64,000 nucleotides of DNA from positions 1 through 64,000 of the forward strand of contig JADNRV010000155.1 in assembly GCA_015499995.1 (NCBI GenBank), written 5' to 3'. This stretch comes from Flammula alnicola (taxonomy: Eukaryota; Basidiomycota; Agaricomycetes; Agaricales; Strophariaceae). A program made the translations under genes and the position numbers. Positions 1 through 11,685 of this stretch are shown one piece after another. Within the stretch, counting starts at the first letter, position 1; every line of letters begins with the position of its first letter. The notes under the pieces were generated by a model, which saw only the letters and a program-made list of their open reading frames with translations, ran no database searches and was not told the origin of the DNA.

Positions 1-1479
1 CTACTACTCCACTAGAATTGATTCATACTGATCTCCATGGTCCTCTTCCTGTTCCTACTCCAGAAGGTTACTGTTACTGGGTGACCTTCATTGATGACTG
101 CACCAAGCTTCGCGCTGTAATGCTGTTAAAATGGAAGAGTGACACATTTGAGGCATTCAAGATGTTTAAAGGCATGCTGAAAACCAATTGAATTGCAAGA
201 TCAAGTCTATGCAGGATGACAAGGGTGGTGAATTTATGTCTAATGCTTTTATTCACTTTACGGATCAATGTGGCATTGTGCGATGCCATACTATGCGTAA
301 TCGCCCCTCAACAGAACGGAGTTGCAGAGCGAGAAACCGCACTATTGCAGATCATGTTACTGCTATGCTCAATGAAGCGCACCTTCCTGCATCGTTCTGG
401 GCGCACGCTTTGGCTGCATATATACATGTCTGGAATCGACTTCCTACTGCACCTCTGCCTAATACTACTCCGTATGCAGAATGGTACAAGAAGAAACCAG
501 ATGTGAGCCATCTGCGCGTTTGGCGCTGCACTGCATATGTCTACATTCAAAGAGACAAACGCAAGTCGCTTCAGCCACACATGGAGAAGTGCATCTTTGT
601 TGGTTACCCTGCTGGTTACAAGGGTTGGCAGTTCTACAACCCTGCCACAACGAAGTTTATTATCTCTGAACGTGCTGTGTTTGATGAGCGTCACTTCCCT
701 GGCATTGCTGGCTCTGGCCCACTCGCCAAAAACGCTCTTATGCCAATTGGCACACCTTTGGAACCGGAGACTGCTCCTTTTGTGCCGGAAATCGGGGGGA
801 TGATCATGATGATAATTTGATTCCTCCTGCGCAAATTCCGCGTCCTGCTGTTATTCCTGCACCGCCTGCGCCTGCTAACGCACCTGATGCTCCTCCTGAA
901 CCTCCTGTTGTACCGCCTATTCCAGAACAGCCTCCTGCACCTGCGCCTCGCACTCCTACACCACCACCGCAGCCTAGACGCTCTACGCGTATTTCTAAGC
1001 AACCTGGTGAATGGTGGAAAGTCACACCTGCTCCGCCACCTCCAGTTGAGGAAGACGATGATGCAGCTGATGTGAGTATGTGCAATTTGCTGGTGCTGCG
1101 TCGACCTCAGATCCTCGCAACTACAGGCAGGCAATGAAGGGCAACGATGCGGACAAGTGGCGTGATGCTGCAAATGCAGAGTACAATACTTTGCTCCAGA
1201 ATGGCACTTGGGAGTTAGTTGATCTCCCACCTGGAGAAAAGGCCATTGGCTCTGGTTGGGTGTTTAAAGTCAAACGCAATGCAGACGGTTCTGTTGAGCA
1301 CTACAAGGCTCATCTGGTTGCCAAGGGCTATAGTCAACGCCCTGGAGTCGATTATCATGAGGTCTTTGCTCCCACATTCCGTCCTGCAACTCTGCGCATG
1401 ATCTTTGCATTGGCTGCACTTGAGAACCTTGAACTGCGCTCTGTAGACATTTCAGCTGCTTTTACCAATGGTGACCTAG
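1..1479 (+). pseudogene. Ty1/copia element 1: integrase and N-terminal RT (broken, 5' end outside window)
   Basis: This is the middle of a copia-type pol polyprotein, which integrates and reverse-transcribes the element. Integrase core residues are visible: HTD near nt 28-36, DDKGGEF near 218-240, and NGVAERE near 313-335. These are followed by the copia C-terminal block (ARNRTIADHV, then WNRLPT, GYPAGYKG). A proline-rich linker (about 820-1000, PxPP runs, RRSTRISKQ) leads into RT at about 1110 (WRDAANAEY, GSGWVFKVK, VAKGYSQRPG, DISAAFTNG). Frameshifts near 188, around 300-335, near 818 and near 1080 make it non-functional. The reading frame resumes after SINE copy 1 at 2596, so the SINE is a later insertion. 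The copia family is certain; the 5' LTR and gag lie left of the window. Confidence 0.9.
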
Positions 1480-2562
1480 GGCCACAGTAGCCCAGTGGTT
1501 TCGATCACTAAAGACCTGTTGAGGTGGCTGTGCAGCTGCTGGAAAGGTTGTGGGTTCGATTCCCGCTCATCCCTTCTACCTGATTACAAAGGAAGGAGTT
1601 TGTGACAAACAGTTGGTTACTGTCACAATCGGTACTGTACGCCGGTAAACGGATACAGGACTAGGCTGGATGTCATGATCCTCCGGCCGAGTGGGATGTG
1701 GATCTCTGGGCCTGGCAAGCCCGCGGCATATCGGGGGGGAACATTCACCGTACCCCAAATTGGCTGGCTTGATACACCAGTCGTACCCATTACGGGAGCG
1801 AAAGCACAGGGGGCAGTAAGCGGGGGTAGTTTATATAGAACAAGCCGAACGTCCTGAGAAGGGCCAGGCCACCCTCCACCACGAACGCCCGGTCCAGCTG
1901 CTTACTGGCATAAACCGGATTAGTAAGGGTTGTTAGTCGGCAATTTGACGGCAGGGGCCTAACAGACTCGGGCTTGGTCCTGTAGACTGTGCCCAAAGGG
2001 GTCCCCACCAGGGATCTTCGGCGGGTGGTTGTAATTCGGACCTAGGTTACCTGGTCCCATACTGGGAGCTTGTAGGGGGTTCGCCCCGGGGCGTTAGTTG
2101 ACACTCTGGGAGGGAGGCCGTCCGTTCTAAGAAATGGAGGGCGGAAGAGTTCCTGGACCGATGCGCACCAATATGGGAAACCAAGCTGGAAATAACTCCG
2201 TGCTGAGATCTGTCTGTCGGATCGATTCTCGGACGCACAACACGGTTGGTTGCTGGCAAGGCAGAGAGTGGGGACAGATGGGGATCCGCGCCGGTTGGCT
2301 TCAGCGAACCATCTGCCCTGCAACGGGAAACCGAGTAGCTGGGGCTCTATAATAACTCCCTGGCGAGACGCGAGCCGTAGTGGGCCAAGGCAGTCCCTTG
2401 CGACCCAGCTCGAGAGCACTAAATCCTCTGTCGGTTCACTCGGCTGATTAGGCCGGGTATTGAATCTAAGTTGATTCCAAGTGGCAGCGCAAGCTGCTGT
2501 CTGCCCCGCAAGGGCGCAAGGCATAGGGTCTCTCTTCGGAGGGGCCCTACATTTAAAATTGT

Positions 2563-2595
<33 letters not shown>
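1480..2595 (+). mobile_element. tRNA-derived SINE, copy 1 (1.1 kb, poly(A) tail)
   Basis: This is a non-coding insertion inside copia RT. A 16-bp direct repeat, accaatggtgacctag, flanks it (1464-1479 and 2596-2611), which is a LINE-type target-site duplication. The head resembles a tRNA gene with pol III boxes: box A tagcccagtgg (1488-1498) and box B ggttcgattcc (1553-1563). The body is about 950 bp without a convincing ORF. The 3' end reads aaaattgttgattt followed by about 26 A. The same ending closes the Tad1-like LINEs in this window (e.g. 14680-14706), which implies LINE-driven retrotransposition. At 1.1 kb it is long for a SINE. Copy 2 (3349-4463) is an almost identical inverted copy. 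Open frames inside it have no matching domain and I treat them as chance. Confidence 0.8.
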
Positions 2596-2598
<3 letters not shown>

Positions 2599-3347
2599 AA
2601 TGGTGACCTAGATGAGTGGATATACATGATGCAACCTGAAGGTTTCCACCAAGGTGGACCTAATATGGTTTGCAGACTCCGAAAATCCCTCTATGGTCTC
2701 AAGCAGTCTGCGCGTCAATGGAATATCAAGTTGCATGCTGCTCTCACTGAGATGGGCTTCAAACGCGTTAAATCTGACCGCTCTGTCTATATCTACTCTA
2801 ATGGACAGGTCAAGATCTTTGTGCCCATTTACATTGATGACATTACCTTTGCATCCAAGTCCACTGCAGCTGTTGACAATGCGGTCAAGCAACTTGCTCA
2901 GCACTTCAAATGTCGCGATCTCGGTGTTGCAGTCACTAGAGATCGCCAGAAGCATCTTGTGTCGCTCCATCAGCGCCAATTCATTCTGGACATGCTTGAG
3001 CACTACAGTATGACTGATTCGCACCCTGTCCTCACTCCCATTGCACCTGGCACTGTCTTGTCCAAAGAGATGGGTCCTCAGAATGCCGCAGAAGTGGAAG
3101 CTTTGCGCAATACTCCTTACCTCAGTGCTATTGGGTCTTTGCAGTATTTGGCTACCATGACTCGCCCTGATATTGCGCATGCTGTGTCCTATTTGGCACG
3201 CTTTAACTGCAATCCTGGTCCCAGGCATTAGGCTGCTGTCAAGCATCTGTTCCGCTATCTCAAGGGCACCTTAGAGTACAAGTTGCAGTATTCTGGTGAA
3301 ATTGGCTCTGAGCTGTTCACCACTTACTCTGATGCTGCTCATGGTGA
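2596..3347 (+). pseudogene. Ty1/copia element 1: reverse transcriptase, C-terminal half
   Basis: This continues the RT interrupted at 1479. It shows QPEGFH, CRLRKSLYGLKQSARQW and the catalytic YIDDITF motif near 2830-2850, then the copia connection region (LTPIAPGT, YLSAIGSLQYLATMTRPDIAHAVS). A TAG codon near 3229-3231 replaces the Trp/Gln expected before AAVKHLFRYLKGT, so the frame is dead even without the SINEs. It is interrupted again by SINE copy 2 and resumes at 4464. Confidence 0.9.
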
Positions 3348-3348
3348 T

Positions 3349-4463
3349 TTTTTTTTTTTTTTTTTTTTTTTTTATATCAACAATTTCAAATGTAGGGCCC
3401 CTCCGAAGAGAGACCCTATGCCTTGCGCCCTTGCGGGGCAGACAGCAGCTTGCGCTGCCACTTGGAATCAACTTAGATTCAATACCCGGCCTAATCAGCC
3501 GAGTGAACCGACAGAGGATTTAGTGCTCTCGAGCTGGGTCGCAAGGGACTGCCTTGGCCCACTACGGCTCGCGTCTCGCCAGGGAGTTATTATAGAGCCC
3601 CAGCTACTCGGTTTCCCGTTGCAGGGCAGATGGTTCGCTGAAGCCAACCGGCGCGGATCCCCATCTGTCCCCACTCTCTGCCTTGCCAGCAACCAACCGT
3701 GTTGTGCGTCCGAGAATCGATCCGACAGACAGATCTCAGCACGGAGTTATTTCCAGCTTGGTTTCCCATATTGGTGCGCATCGGTCCAGGAACTCTTCCG
3801 CCCTCCATTTCTTAGAACGGACGGCCTCCCTCCCAGAGTGTCAACTAACGCCCCGGGGCGAACCCCCTACAAGCTCCCAGTATGGGACCAGGTAACCTAG
3901 GTCCGAATTACAACCACCCGCCGAAGATCCCTGGTGGGGACCCCTTTGGGCACAGTCTACAGGACCAAGCCCGAGTCTGTTAGGCCCCTGCCGTCAAATT
4001 GCCGACTAACAACCCTTACTAATCCGGTTTATGCCAGTAAGCAGCTGGACCGGGCGTTCGTGGTGGAGGGTGGCCTGGCCCTTCTCAGGACGTTCGGCTT
4101 GTTCTATATAAACTACCCCCGCTTACTGCCCCCTGTGCTTTCGCTCCCGTAATGGGTACGACTGGTGTATCAAGCCAGCCAATTTGGGGTACGGTGAATG
4201 TTCCCCCCCGATATGCCGCGGGCTTGCCAGGCCCAGAGATCCACATCCCACTCGGCCGGAGGATCATGACATCCAGCCTAGTCCTGTATCCGTTTACCGG
4301 CGTACAGTACCGATTGTGACAGTAACCAACTGTTTGTCACAAACTCCTTCCTTTGTAATCAGGTAGAAGGGATGAGCGGGAATCGAACCCACAACCTTTC
4401 CAGCAGCTGCACAGCCACCTCAACAGGTCTTTAGTGATCGAAACCACTGGGCTACTGTGGCCC
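3349..4463 (-). mobile_element. tRNA-derived SINE, copy 2 (inverted relative to copy 1)
   Basis: This is the reverse-complement counterpart of the 1480-2595 SINE: poly(T) at 3349-3373, body, and tRNA-like head ending at about 4463 (box B and box A in reverse at about 4380-4455). A 17-bp direct repeat, tgctgctcatggtgatt, flanks it (3333-3349 and 4465-4481), so it is an independent insertion into copia RNase H. All long open frames of the two copies translate identically over their full length, indicating very recent activity. Together the copies form a ~1.1-kb inverted repeat around a ~750-bp copia spacer. Confidence 0.8.
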
Positions 4464-4912
4464 CTGCTGCTCATGGTGATTGCATTGACACTGGCCGCTC
4501 TACTGGTGGTTATGTGACCATGATGGCTGGTGGTGCTATAGGCTGGGGCAGTAAACTGCAAAGTCTAGTTACTTTGTCCACTACTGAATCTGAGTATGTG
4601 GCTGCAGTTGAGGCTGGCAAGGAGATTGCCTGGATGCGCAATATCCTTGGTGAATTTGGTTATATTGTTGACCAGCCATCTACTTTACACATGGACAATC
4701 AGTCTGCTATCAGTGTGTCCAAGAATCCTGAGCATCATGGGCGCATGAAGCACTTGGATCTGCGCTTTTACTGGCTGAGGGATGCTGTTAATGACAAACG
4801 CATTGCCCCTTCTTATATTCCTACTGCAGAACAAATTGCAGATATTCTTACCAAACCACTTCCTGCTCCCAAGGTTCAATTTTGTAGAGACCAAATGGGC
4901 ATTAGGCCTTAA
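4464..4912 (+). pseudogene. Ty1/copia element 1: RNase H and pol C-terminus
   Basis: This is the end of copia pol, with typical RNase H landmarks: DTGRSTGGYV, LSTTESEYVA (acidic residue), LHMDNQSAI, and the closing IADILTKPLP motif just before the stop at 4910-4912. The interval 4913-4982 is the short 3' leader with a G-rich polypurine tract (acggggg, about 4975-4981) directly before the LTR. This segment is intact, but upstream breaks make the whole pol a pseudogene. Confidence 0.92.
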
Positions 4913-4982
4913 TCTCTTTCTACCTTTCTTTTATCTATGGACTCTGTAGTCTACTTTGGAGACTTGTGAGATCACGGGGGGA

Positions 4983-5361
4983 TGTTAAAACTGCCTGCAC
5001 ATGTCTCCAAGTTATCTTATCTTATCTTATCTTATCTCTTATCTTATCTCTTATCTGCACTTCCTTCTTTTCACTTGTTGTGCATTTGTAGATTAGATTC
5101 TTATCAAGTTCTAGATCATCTCCAGATCATCTCCAGATGCTTTCTAGATGCTTTCTATTTTGTATATAAAGTCTTTTGACATTTGCCAGAAGTCCTTAGT
5201 TACTCACTCTGGACTTCAGGCAAGTAGTTAGTATTTTGCCCAATACAATCAGTTACTCACTCTGGACTTCAGCTTACTATAGCTCCTGTGTTCCTCGCTC
5301 CGAGTTGCTCATATTAGGCACAGAGCTGCATCACACGTTCCCGCGCTTGCCACCTTTAACA
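4983..5361 (+). repeat. 3' LTR of copia element 1
   Basis: The LTR runs from TGTTAAA (4983) to TTTAACA (5361): short perfect inverted termini of TG...CA type, directly after a polypurine tract. It contains a TTATC microsatellite (about 5012-5058), a TATA box (tgtatataaag, about 5160-5171) and direct repeats of a ttactcactctggacttcag unit downstream (about 5200-5275). The sequence resumes as LINE coding DNA (IFHPNQVGG) at 5362, so the copia element sits inside LINE A. Confidence 0.85.
5012..5058. repeat. (TTATC)n microsatellite in copia LTR
   Basis: Tandem TTATC units, some expanded to TTATCTC, lie in the U3-like part of the LTR. Confidence 0.9.
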
Positions 5362-6567
5362 TATATTTCACCCGAATCAGGTTGGGGGCATCAGGGGGCG
5401 CTTCACTGAGGATGCGGGTCTGTTTTTGACACACATGGTGAGGGCTGGGTGGGCGAAAGGGTTGAGGACTAGTGTCCTTGCCTTTGACCTTGCTCAGTTC
5501 TTTCCTTCTCTTAATCACGAGGTTCTTGTGATCATTCTCCGGAAGCTTGGCTTTCCACCTTTGGTGGTCAAGTTTTTCACCTCGTATCTGGTAGAAAGGA
5601 AGATGCAGTATGCATGGAACTCCTTTCTGTCAGACCCTTTGCAAGCAGATGTGGGTGTGGGATAGGGCTCAGCCTTGTCCCCTGTCCTGTCGGCTATTTA
5701 CTTGGCGCCTATCATGCGTCTCTTCTACAAGAGGTGCCGTGAGATTCATCTTGCGGTTGACCTCCTGTCGTATGTGGATGATGGTACTCTAATTTCTCAG
5801 AAGACCGGACTCGATCCCAATGTTGTAAACCTTCGCAAGGCTTACAAGATTATTTTTGCGCTTTTTACCAAGTTTGCTCTCACTCTGGAGCACGCGAAGT
5901 CGGAGATCTTCCACTTCGATAACACGGCTTCAGTTTATAATCCTGCCATAGATTTGGGTGAAGAACCCTACACTGCAGGCAAGTGGCTCAAGCTGAAGCC
6001 GTTCTGGCAGTATCTTGGGTTTTATTTTGATCGCAAGCTCACTTTCAAGGAGCATGTGAGATATTATTCCACCAAAGGATTTACATCGGTTGTATCGATG
6101 AAAATGCTTGGGTCTTCTACCAGAGGGCTGCCGCCGCATCTTAAGCGCCTCCTCTACTGCACGTGCGTTATCCCCATAATTACTTATGGTTACCGCATGT
6201 GGTATTTCCGCAAGGCCCAGAACAAGGGTCTTATTGCGCAACTCACCAATGTCCAGCGTAAGGCTGGGCTCTGGATCACTTGGTGCTTCCGCACTTTTCC
6301 CTCGTATGGCGTCGAGGCCCTTGCCGGCCTTCTGCCCATGCCTTTACTTTTGGACAGGTTGAACTCTCGGGCAATTGCTCAGATTTCTCTCTTGTCTGAC
6401 ACCCATCCGGTCCGGTCATTCATGGCTGGGCCTTTACTTAAAAAAGCCATTCCTCACAAAATGGCTATGGAGAATATGACTGAGCGCCACCGAGACAAGG
6501 TGCGCGGCGGACTTGTGGGCAATGCATTGTTCCACCCCGCTGGTCTGGAGGAACTGGAGCCTTTCGC
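5362..6567 (+). pseudogene. Tad1-like LINE A: RT domain (5' half of host LINE A/F)
   Basis: ORF2 segment of a non-LTR retrotransposon: RT palm blocks FDLAQFFPSLNH, GSALSPVLSAIYLAPIM, LSYVDDGTL (catalytic YVDD near 5770-5785), then thumb and linker to GLEELEPFA. A Gln codon has become TAG at about 5662-5664. The left side is cut by the copia LTR; the right side stops in a poly(T) that is the tail of LINE X0. The 15 bp before the tail (6553-6567, actggagcctttcgc) recur with one mismatch as the reverse complement of 19122-19136, at the start of fragment F. A and F therefore look like two halves of one LINE. Confidence 0.88.
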
Positions 6568-9500
6568 TTTTTTTTTTTTTTTTTCTTTATTTTTTAAATC
6601 AACAGCTTATATTCTGGGGCATGAAAGCAGTCCGGTCTCTAACTAATACAAACGAAGGTGGTATACTACGCGTGCAAAAGAAAGAAGTTAGCTTGACGGC
6701 GAGCATGAGCATGCGACGCGCGAGCGCGGCGCGGGTGAGACGGCGCAGCCGCCTGAAACCCAGATAGGTAGTCTCGCAACTACAGATTGTCCGTCGTTGC
6801 GGCGTTGTTAACGCTACCGCACGAATGGCAGATAGGAGTATTGGGATGGACGGGGGGGTCATCCAGATGCGAGAAGAGCCTGCCAGGCCCTCCCTGATTC
6901 ACCGGTAAAATCAACGTGGTCATAGCTAAGCAGGGGCCAAAGCCCCCACCGCCGTCAACCAGGTCGGGTCCTCTGCAAGTGATGCACGAAGCCAACTCAG
7001 AGAGTTGACCCCGCCAGGACTGGAACGACCAGCCCTCTCGCCTCTCGCGAAGTCCGCCATCACTGTGATGCAATGCAGAAACACCTGTGGGCAACAGGCC
7101 GCTTTGACCGCGGCGCCGCTCGCACCCAGAATAGCCCCCTGCCCAGAGTCCCTCATCCGACTCCAGCTGGGTGCCGGGAGAAGGAGAACGCCGTGGGGTG
7201 CTCCAACAGATACGTCGCCAGCTCCGAAACGAGTTTCGGCTTCCGGCGAGTCCAAGGCTGTTTCTTGCACTTGAATATATGATCGCGAGTCTGAGGATAA
7301 ACCCCACACTCGCAACCGAGGGCCCTAGGGTCATCGATTTTGAACCGCTCGTAGTACGAGCCGATCGGAGCATGATTCATAATTAAACGGCACATGCGAG
7401 CAAAGAGCGAAATGCTCTGACTGCCAGCTTCAAGCCAAGGTCCCCCGCGAGTGGGACTAGGCTGGACAGGGTCCCCGTTCAATCCTTGCAGCTCCATAAA
7501 GTTGGAGCCAAGCAGAAATGGCTGATCGGAAACTCTTTGCTTCCAATCTGCGCGTGCCGATTTGTCCAGAAATCGCGGACATACTGGAGGGAGAGTTTGG
7601 TGGTAGGAATGACAGCAACGCCGCGCATACCAGCAATGAGATCGTGCGCTTCATTTTGAATGCCCCACTCCATATCGGAGGGAGACTCGATAAAAGTAAC
7701 CTTATGGTCAGGCGAGCGCCTGAACCACGGCTCAAGTATGCGACACACCATCAGTGACTGAGACTGAAAAGAGTGCGGAGAGGGATCCACTGAGAGGCGC
7801 GCGGCATGCATCGCATCAGTGAAAATAGTAACGCGTTTGACATCCCCAAAGCCAACGGCATTGGAGATGGCAACGCGAATAGCAAAGAGCTCTGCATCCG
7901 TAGACGAGGCCCTCCCGGCAGCATGACACTCAGAATAAACCTGTGCGCCCTGTCGTTTGATAACAACGCCAGTGGCGGCTTGCCACCCCGGAGGGCAGGA
8001 GCCGTCAACACCAGCATATGCAGCGTCTGGATCGTCCTCGAGAGACTCGAGGGACGCATCCAGGATAAGCTTCCAAGCCGCTTCAGGATCTTCGGACCTG
8101 CTAAAGCGTGGCTTGGAAAGCCACTTGAACTGATCGGCATAGCGATCGAGGATTCGATAACCCGGACGAGCCTCAGGAGCAAAAGGCTCCATAGACTCAA
8201 CCGGGACACTGGAATAATTTACATTATCCATAAGAGCACCCGTCACCTTGCAGCGATGGGCGGCAGGCATGCGTTCAACCGACATAGGATGGGGGGTTGC
8301 GCGCTTAAGTGATGATCCGGACATGAATGATCAGATCAGGTGAGTGTCCGAGAGAGTGGCGACCCGCACAGTAGAGCGGTCGCGCAATCTTTCGAGATGT
8401 ATAGGGATGGGTAGGAGGCCCGCAAGGGCCTCCACCCCTCCTGAAGGTGAAGTACGGAATGCACCCGTAATCCAGAGAGCAGCCTTACGCTGAACTTGCG
8501 TAAGTTGTTTGATGAGGCCCTTGTTGCGGGCGTCCTTGAAAAACCACATGCGATACCCATACGTGAATATGGGGACCACACATGTGCGGTAAAGGAGACG
8601 CTTCTGCACAGGCAAAAGCCCCCGAGTGGAGGAGCCAAGCATTTTCATCGAAACAACCGATGTGAATCCCTTGGTGGAGTAATAACGCACATGCTCATTG
8701 AAGGTGAGCTTGCGGTCAAAGTAAAAGCCTAAGTACCGCCAAAACGGCTTGGGCCTGAGGTAATTAGCACGATCTCTGGTGTAGGGTACATACCCGAGAT
8801 TGATACTAGGATTATAACTAGAGTGAGATCTATCAAAATGAAAGATCTCAGACTTGTCGTGCTCGAGCGCCAAAGCAAATGCCTTGAATAGCTCGAAGAT
8901 AACAGCGTATGCCCTCTTAAGCATCGCAATATTATTATCCAGCCACTCATCCTGCACGATGAGTGTGCCGTCATCAACATACGAGAGGAGGTCAACCCTC
9001 AACCCAAGGTCGAGGCACCACTTCTCGAACAGGCGCATGATAGGCGCCAGGTAGATAGCCGACAAGACAGGGGACAAGGCCGATCCCTGGCCCACCCCCA
9101 CGTCCGCCTGTAGCGGGTCTGATAAGAAGGAGTTCCACGCATACCGCGTCTTCCTTTCTACTAGATAAGATGCGAAAAACTTGACCACCAACGGAGGGAA
9201 GCCAAGTTTCTGAAGAATAATCACGAGCGCATCGTGATTAAGTGAAGGGAAGAACTGAGCGAGATCAAAGGTGACCACGCTAGTCTTTAAACCCTTAGCC
9301 CACCCCGCACGCACAATGTGCGTGAGGAAGAGCCCAGCATCCTCAGTGGAGCGTTGACGCACTCCACCCACCTGATTAGGATGGAAAATATCCAGCCCAA
9401 CTGCGTCGAACTGAATGCGATTCGAGATCATCTTCTCGATCAATTTACCAATGGTGTTCAGGAGAACAATAGGCCTGAATGCCTTAGGTGCAGAATAGGA

Positions 9501-11033
9501 TGGCTTATTCAGCTTGGGAATAATCACCGAAAGCGAATCCTTAAATACCGATGGCCAATAACCCACACGCATGCAGGCATTGGCAATCGAGAGGAGGACC
9601 TCAACCGAATGAGGGTCACGACGTACTATCCCCTTCAGGTGGGACCAATTGACATGATCCGGACCCGGAGCAGACAGACCGGAACACGCAGAGAGAGCCT
9701 CTGTGAGTTCCAGCGCAGAGAAATGAACCCACTCCCTAACAGGCAAGGTAGGGAGAGAGTTCAATAAATTAGCATCAAACACTCTGTCAGAGGCAGAGTT
9801 GTAGGTGCCGTGGAGCGCGTCCCAAAGGGCGGGCATGTCATTACAAGGCTCACCACGGTAGTGGAGGGCCTCGCAGGGAGGAAGTTTGCGTTGTTGGACC
9901 CAGTTCATGAGGTCCCACGGGCGCTTATTAGCCGACGCGATTTCATGGATCCGTTGATCAAAGAAATCGCGCTTGACATCTCGGATGACTCCCCGAAAGG
10001 ATTTCCAGTCCTCGGGCAGGCGACTGCGCCGGAACGTGTCAAGGGCATCTGAGCACTCCTGGGTCCACCAGGGCTTAGATCGCCAGGTAACAAAGGACTC
10101 TTTAGCATGGGACTCCCATGCAGAAGAGAAGACCAAAGCCACCGCTTGCGCAGCAGCCTCGATCTGTTCCTCGGTATTAAGAGGGGCAGTCGGGTCGATA
10201 GCCCGAAGCCCCGAGCTGATAGAATTGATAAATGCCGGAACATCATCAGTAGGAAGAGACATCCGAACCGCCCCGTCGGGGGCAGGAGAGATGTCCAGGG
10301 TGGTCGAAATCGGAATGTGGTCCGATTTGAGTTGAATGTCCGGGCATCGGACAGTAGTTTGGTCGATCACCTGGTTGGGCGGGACGAAGGCCAGATCGAT
10401 CACCGTTTTGCATTTGGTGGGATCTCTTGGTATGTGCGTGAGCCCTGGGTTGCCAAAAGCAGCCAGTTCAAGCCCAAGAATAGCAGCAGACTGCTGCAAT
10501 GAGATAGCGCATCCCTCCCGACCACTGTGACCTTTGTCCCAGTCCTCGGAGTGTGCGTTGAAGTCCCCGCCCATGAAATGGAAACGAGGAAGTGTAGTGT
10601 CGCGGGCCTTGAGCCAATTAATGGCCCCATGGTCCGCGTCAGAATAGACATTCATCAAAAAGAAGGTCTCAGCACTTGTTGAAAGTGACAGGACCTGTAT
10701 ATCGGGGTGATCAATCACATCCCTTCGTAAAGACGGACGATACCAGGCTAACCTAGTCGAAACATAGGTCATAACCCGGGGTCGCTCATCAGCAGTGGTG
10801 GGCGCACGGACCATTGCCAGCCAATCTGGGTGGTTCGGTGCGCCTATGACATCCTCGCCCTTTCTGGTTTTAGCAGACAGGGCGGTCCTTATGTGTCGCC
10901 AAGGGGGTTCTTGAACGAATATAATATCATAAATGTTGGTACAAGTAGATAGAATTACATCCAGGGACATCCCGTCCCTGGCCACGTTCCAACTCAACAC
11001 CCGCACCTCATCCAGCATGGGTTGTACTGGCAT

Positions 11034-11034
<1 letters not shown>
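6568..11034 (-). mobile_element. Tad1-like LINE X0, ORF2 and 3' part (fragment B)
   Basis: Nearly complete ORF2 half of a LINE on the minus strand, from the ORF2 ATG (11033-11031) to the 3' UTR and poly(T) (about 6568-6598). Its ORF2 begins MPVQPMLDEV, whereas the other copies begin MQAQMLDEI, so it belongs to a distinct subfamily. ORF1 fragment G (19137-21310) ends in exactly this subfamily's ORF2 start, so G and B are the two halves of one element, now separated by an inversion. The 3' UTR is the 'ctatgaccacgttgatttt' type. Confidence 0.85.
7155..11033 (-). pseudogene. LINE X0 ORF2: AP endonuclease, reverse transcriptase, RNase H, CCHC
   Basis: ORF2 nicks target DNA, copies the RNA and removes RNA. 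Domains in order: AP endonuclease (LSWNVARDG, VQEPPWRH, GGDFNAHS, KSDHIPIST), RT (FRPIVLLNTIGKLIEKM, FDLAQFFPSL, YVDDGTLIV), RNase H (AYAGVDGS, STDAELFAI, IFTDAMHAA) and a C-terminal CxCx8Hx3C finger (CECGVYPQTRDHIFKC). The first 900 codons are open. A TGA at 8331-8333 replaces the Arg of the consensus PVRSF, and the frame then continues to about 7480. A frameshift near 7500 separates the last part, ending GVG at about 7153. It is the longest RT ORF in the window, with only two obvious lesions. Confidence 0.9.
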
Positions 11035-11064
<30 letters not shown>

Positions 11065-11390
11065 AATCAACAGTTTATATTCCGAAACTCGAACACAGCT
11101 CGGACTCTAACTAATACAAACGAGTACGCTACAATACCCAATGCAAAAGAAAGAAATTGGTCGCTCGCAGGGGAGCGTGCAGCGCGCGTGAGCGCGACGC
11201 GGGCGAGACTGCACAGCAGCCTGAAACCCAAATGACGGACCTCGCAGCCCAGGAAATACAAATGCGCGGCGTTGTTAACGCTACCAAACATAAGGTAAAT
11301 ATGGATTAAAAGGGTGGACAGGGGGGTCACCCAGATGAAGTCGGAGCTTGCCCGGCTCTCCCCACTTCATTGGCAAACTCGACGTTGTCG
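11034..11390 (-). mobile_element. 3' UTR and poly(A) tail of LINE X1 (fragment C)
   Basis: Poly(T) at 11034-11063, then the conserved LINE 3' end and a 3' UTR of the second type (gacttcatctgggtg, cgtcgagtttgcc in sense). That type is shared with fragments H and J but not with X0, F, K or M. Reading the minus strand, the poly(A) is followed by AATGCCAGTACAACC, the ORF2 start of X0. The same 15-mer ends fragment G just before the 5' end of H (21296-21310). The upstream edge (caacgacaacgtcg) is the direct continuation of the truncated 3' UTR of H at 35862. I therefore assign it as the tail of X1. Confidence 0.8.
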
Positions 11391-11685
11391 TTGTGTTATC
11401 CCCATAATTACTTATGGTTACCGCATGTGGTATTTCCGCAAGGCCCAGAACAAGGGTCTTATTGCGCAACTCACCAATGTCCAGCGTAAGGCTGGGCTCT
11501 GGATCACTGGGTGCTTCTGCACTTCTCCCTCGTATGGCGTCGAGGCTGTTGCCGGCCTTCTGCCCATGCCCTTACTTTTGGACAGGTTGAACTCTCGGGC
11601 AGTTGCTCGGATTTCTCTCTTGTCTGATACGCACCCGGTCCGGTCATTCATGGCTGGTCCATTACTTAAGCGAGCCACTCGTGCG
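11391..11685 (+). mobile_element. Displaced ORF2 segment of LINE X2
   Basis: A 295-bp piece of LINE ORF2 covering VIPIITYGYRMWYF through AGPLLKRA. Its left neighbour is an opposite-strand LINE tail and its right neighbour is the opposite-strand segment ending LLYRT, the residues that normally precede it. It also ends where fragment J (35863, HKMAIANF) begins. It thus fills the gap between 11686-12261 and 35863-38138 and appears to have been moved during the inversion. Confidence 0.75.

Noticed and set aside
2042..2524. 160-codon open frame in the SINE, present identically in both copies
   Set aside because: Identity reflects recent copying of the whole unit; no domain, no start context, and several overlapping open frames of similar length in other frames.
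7005..7386. Plus-strand open frames over the LINE X0 3' region
   Set aside because: They are antisense shadows of the LINE ORF2 C-terminus and 3' UTR.
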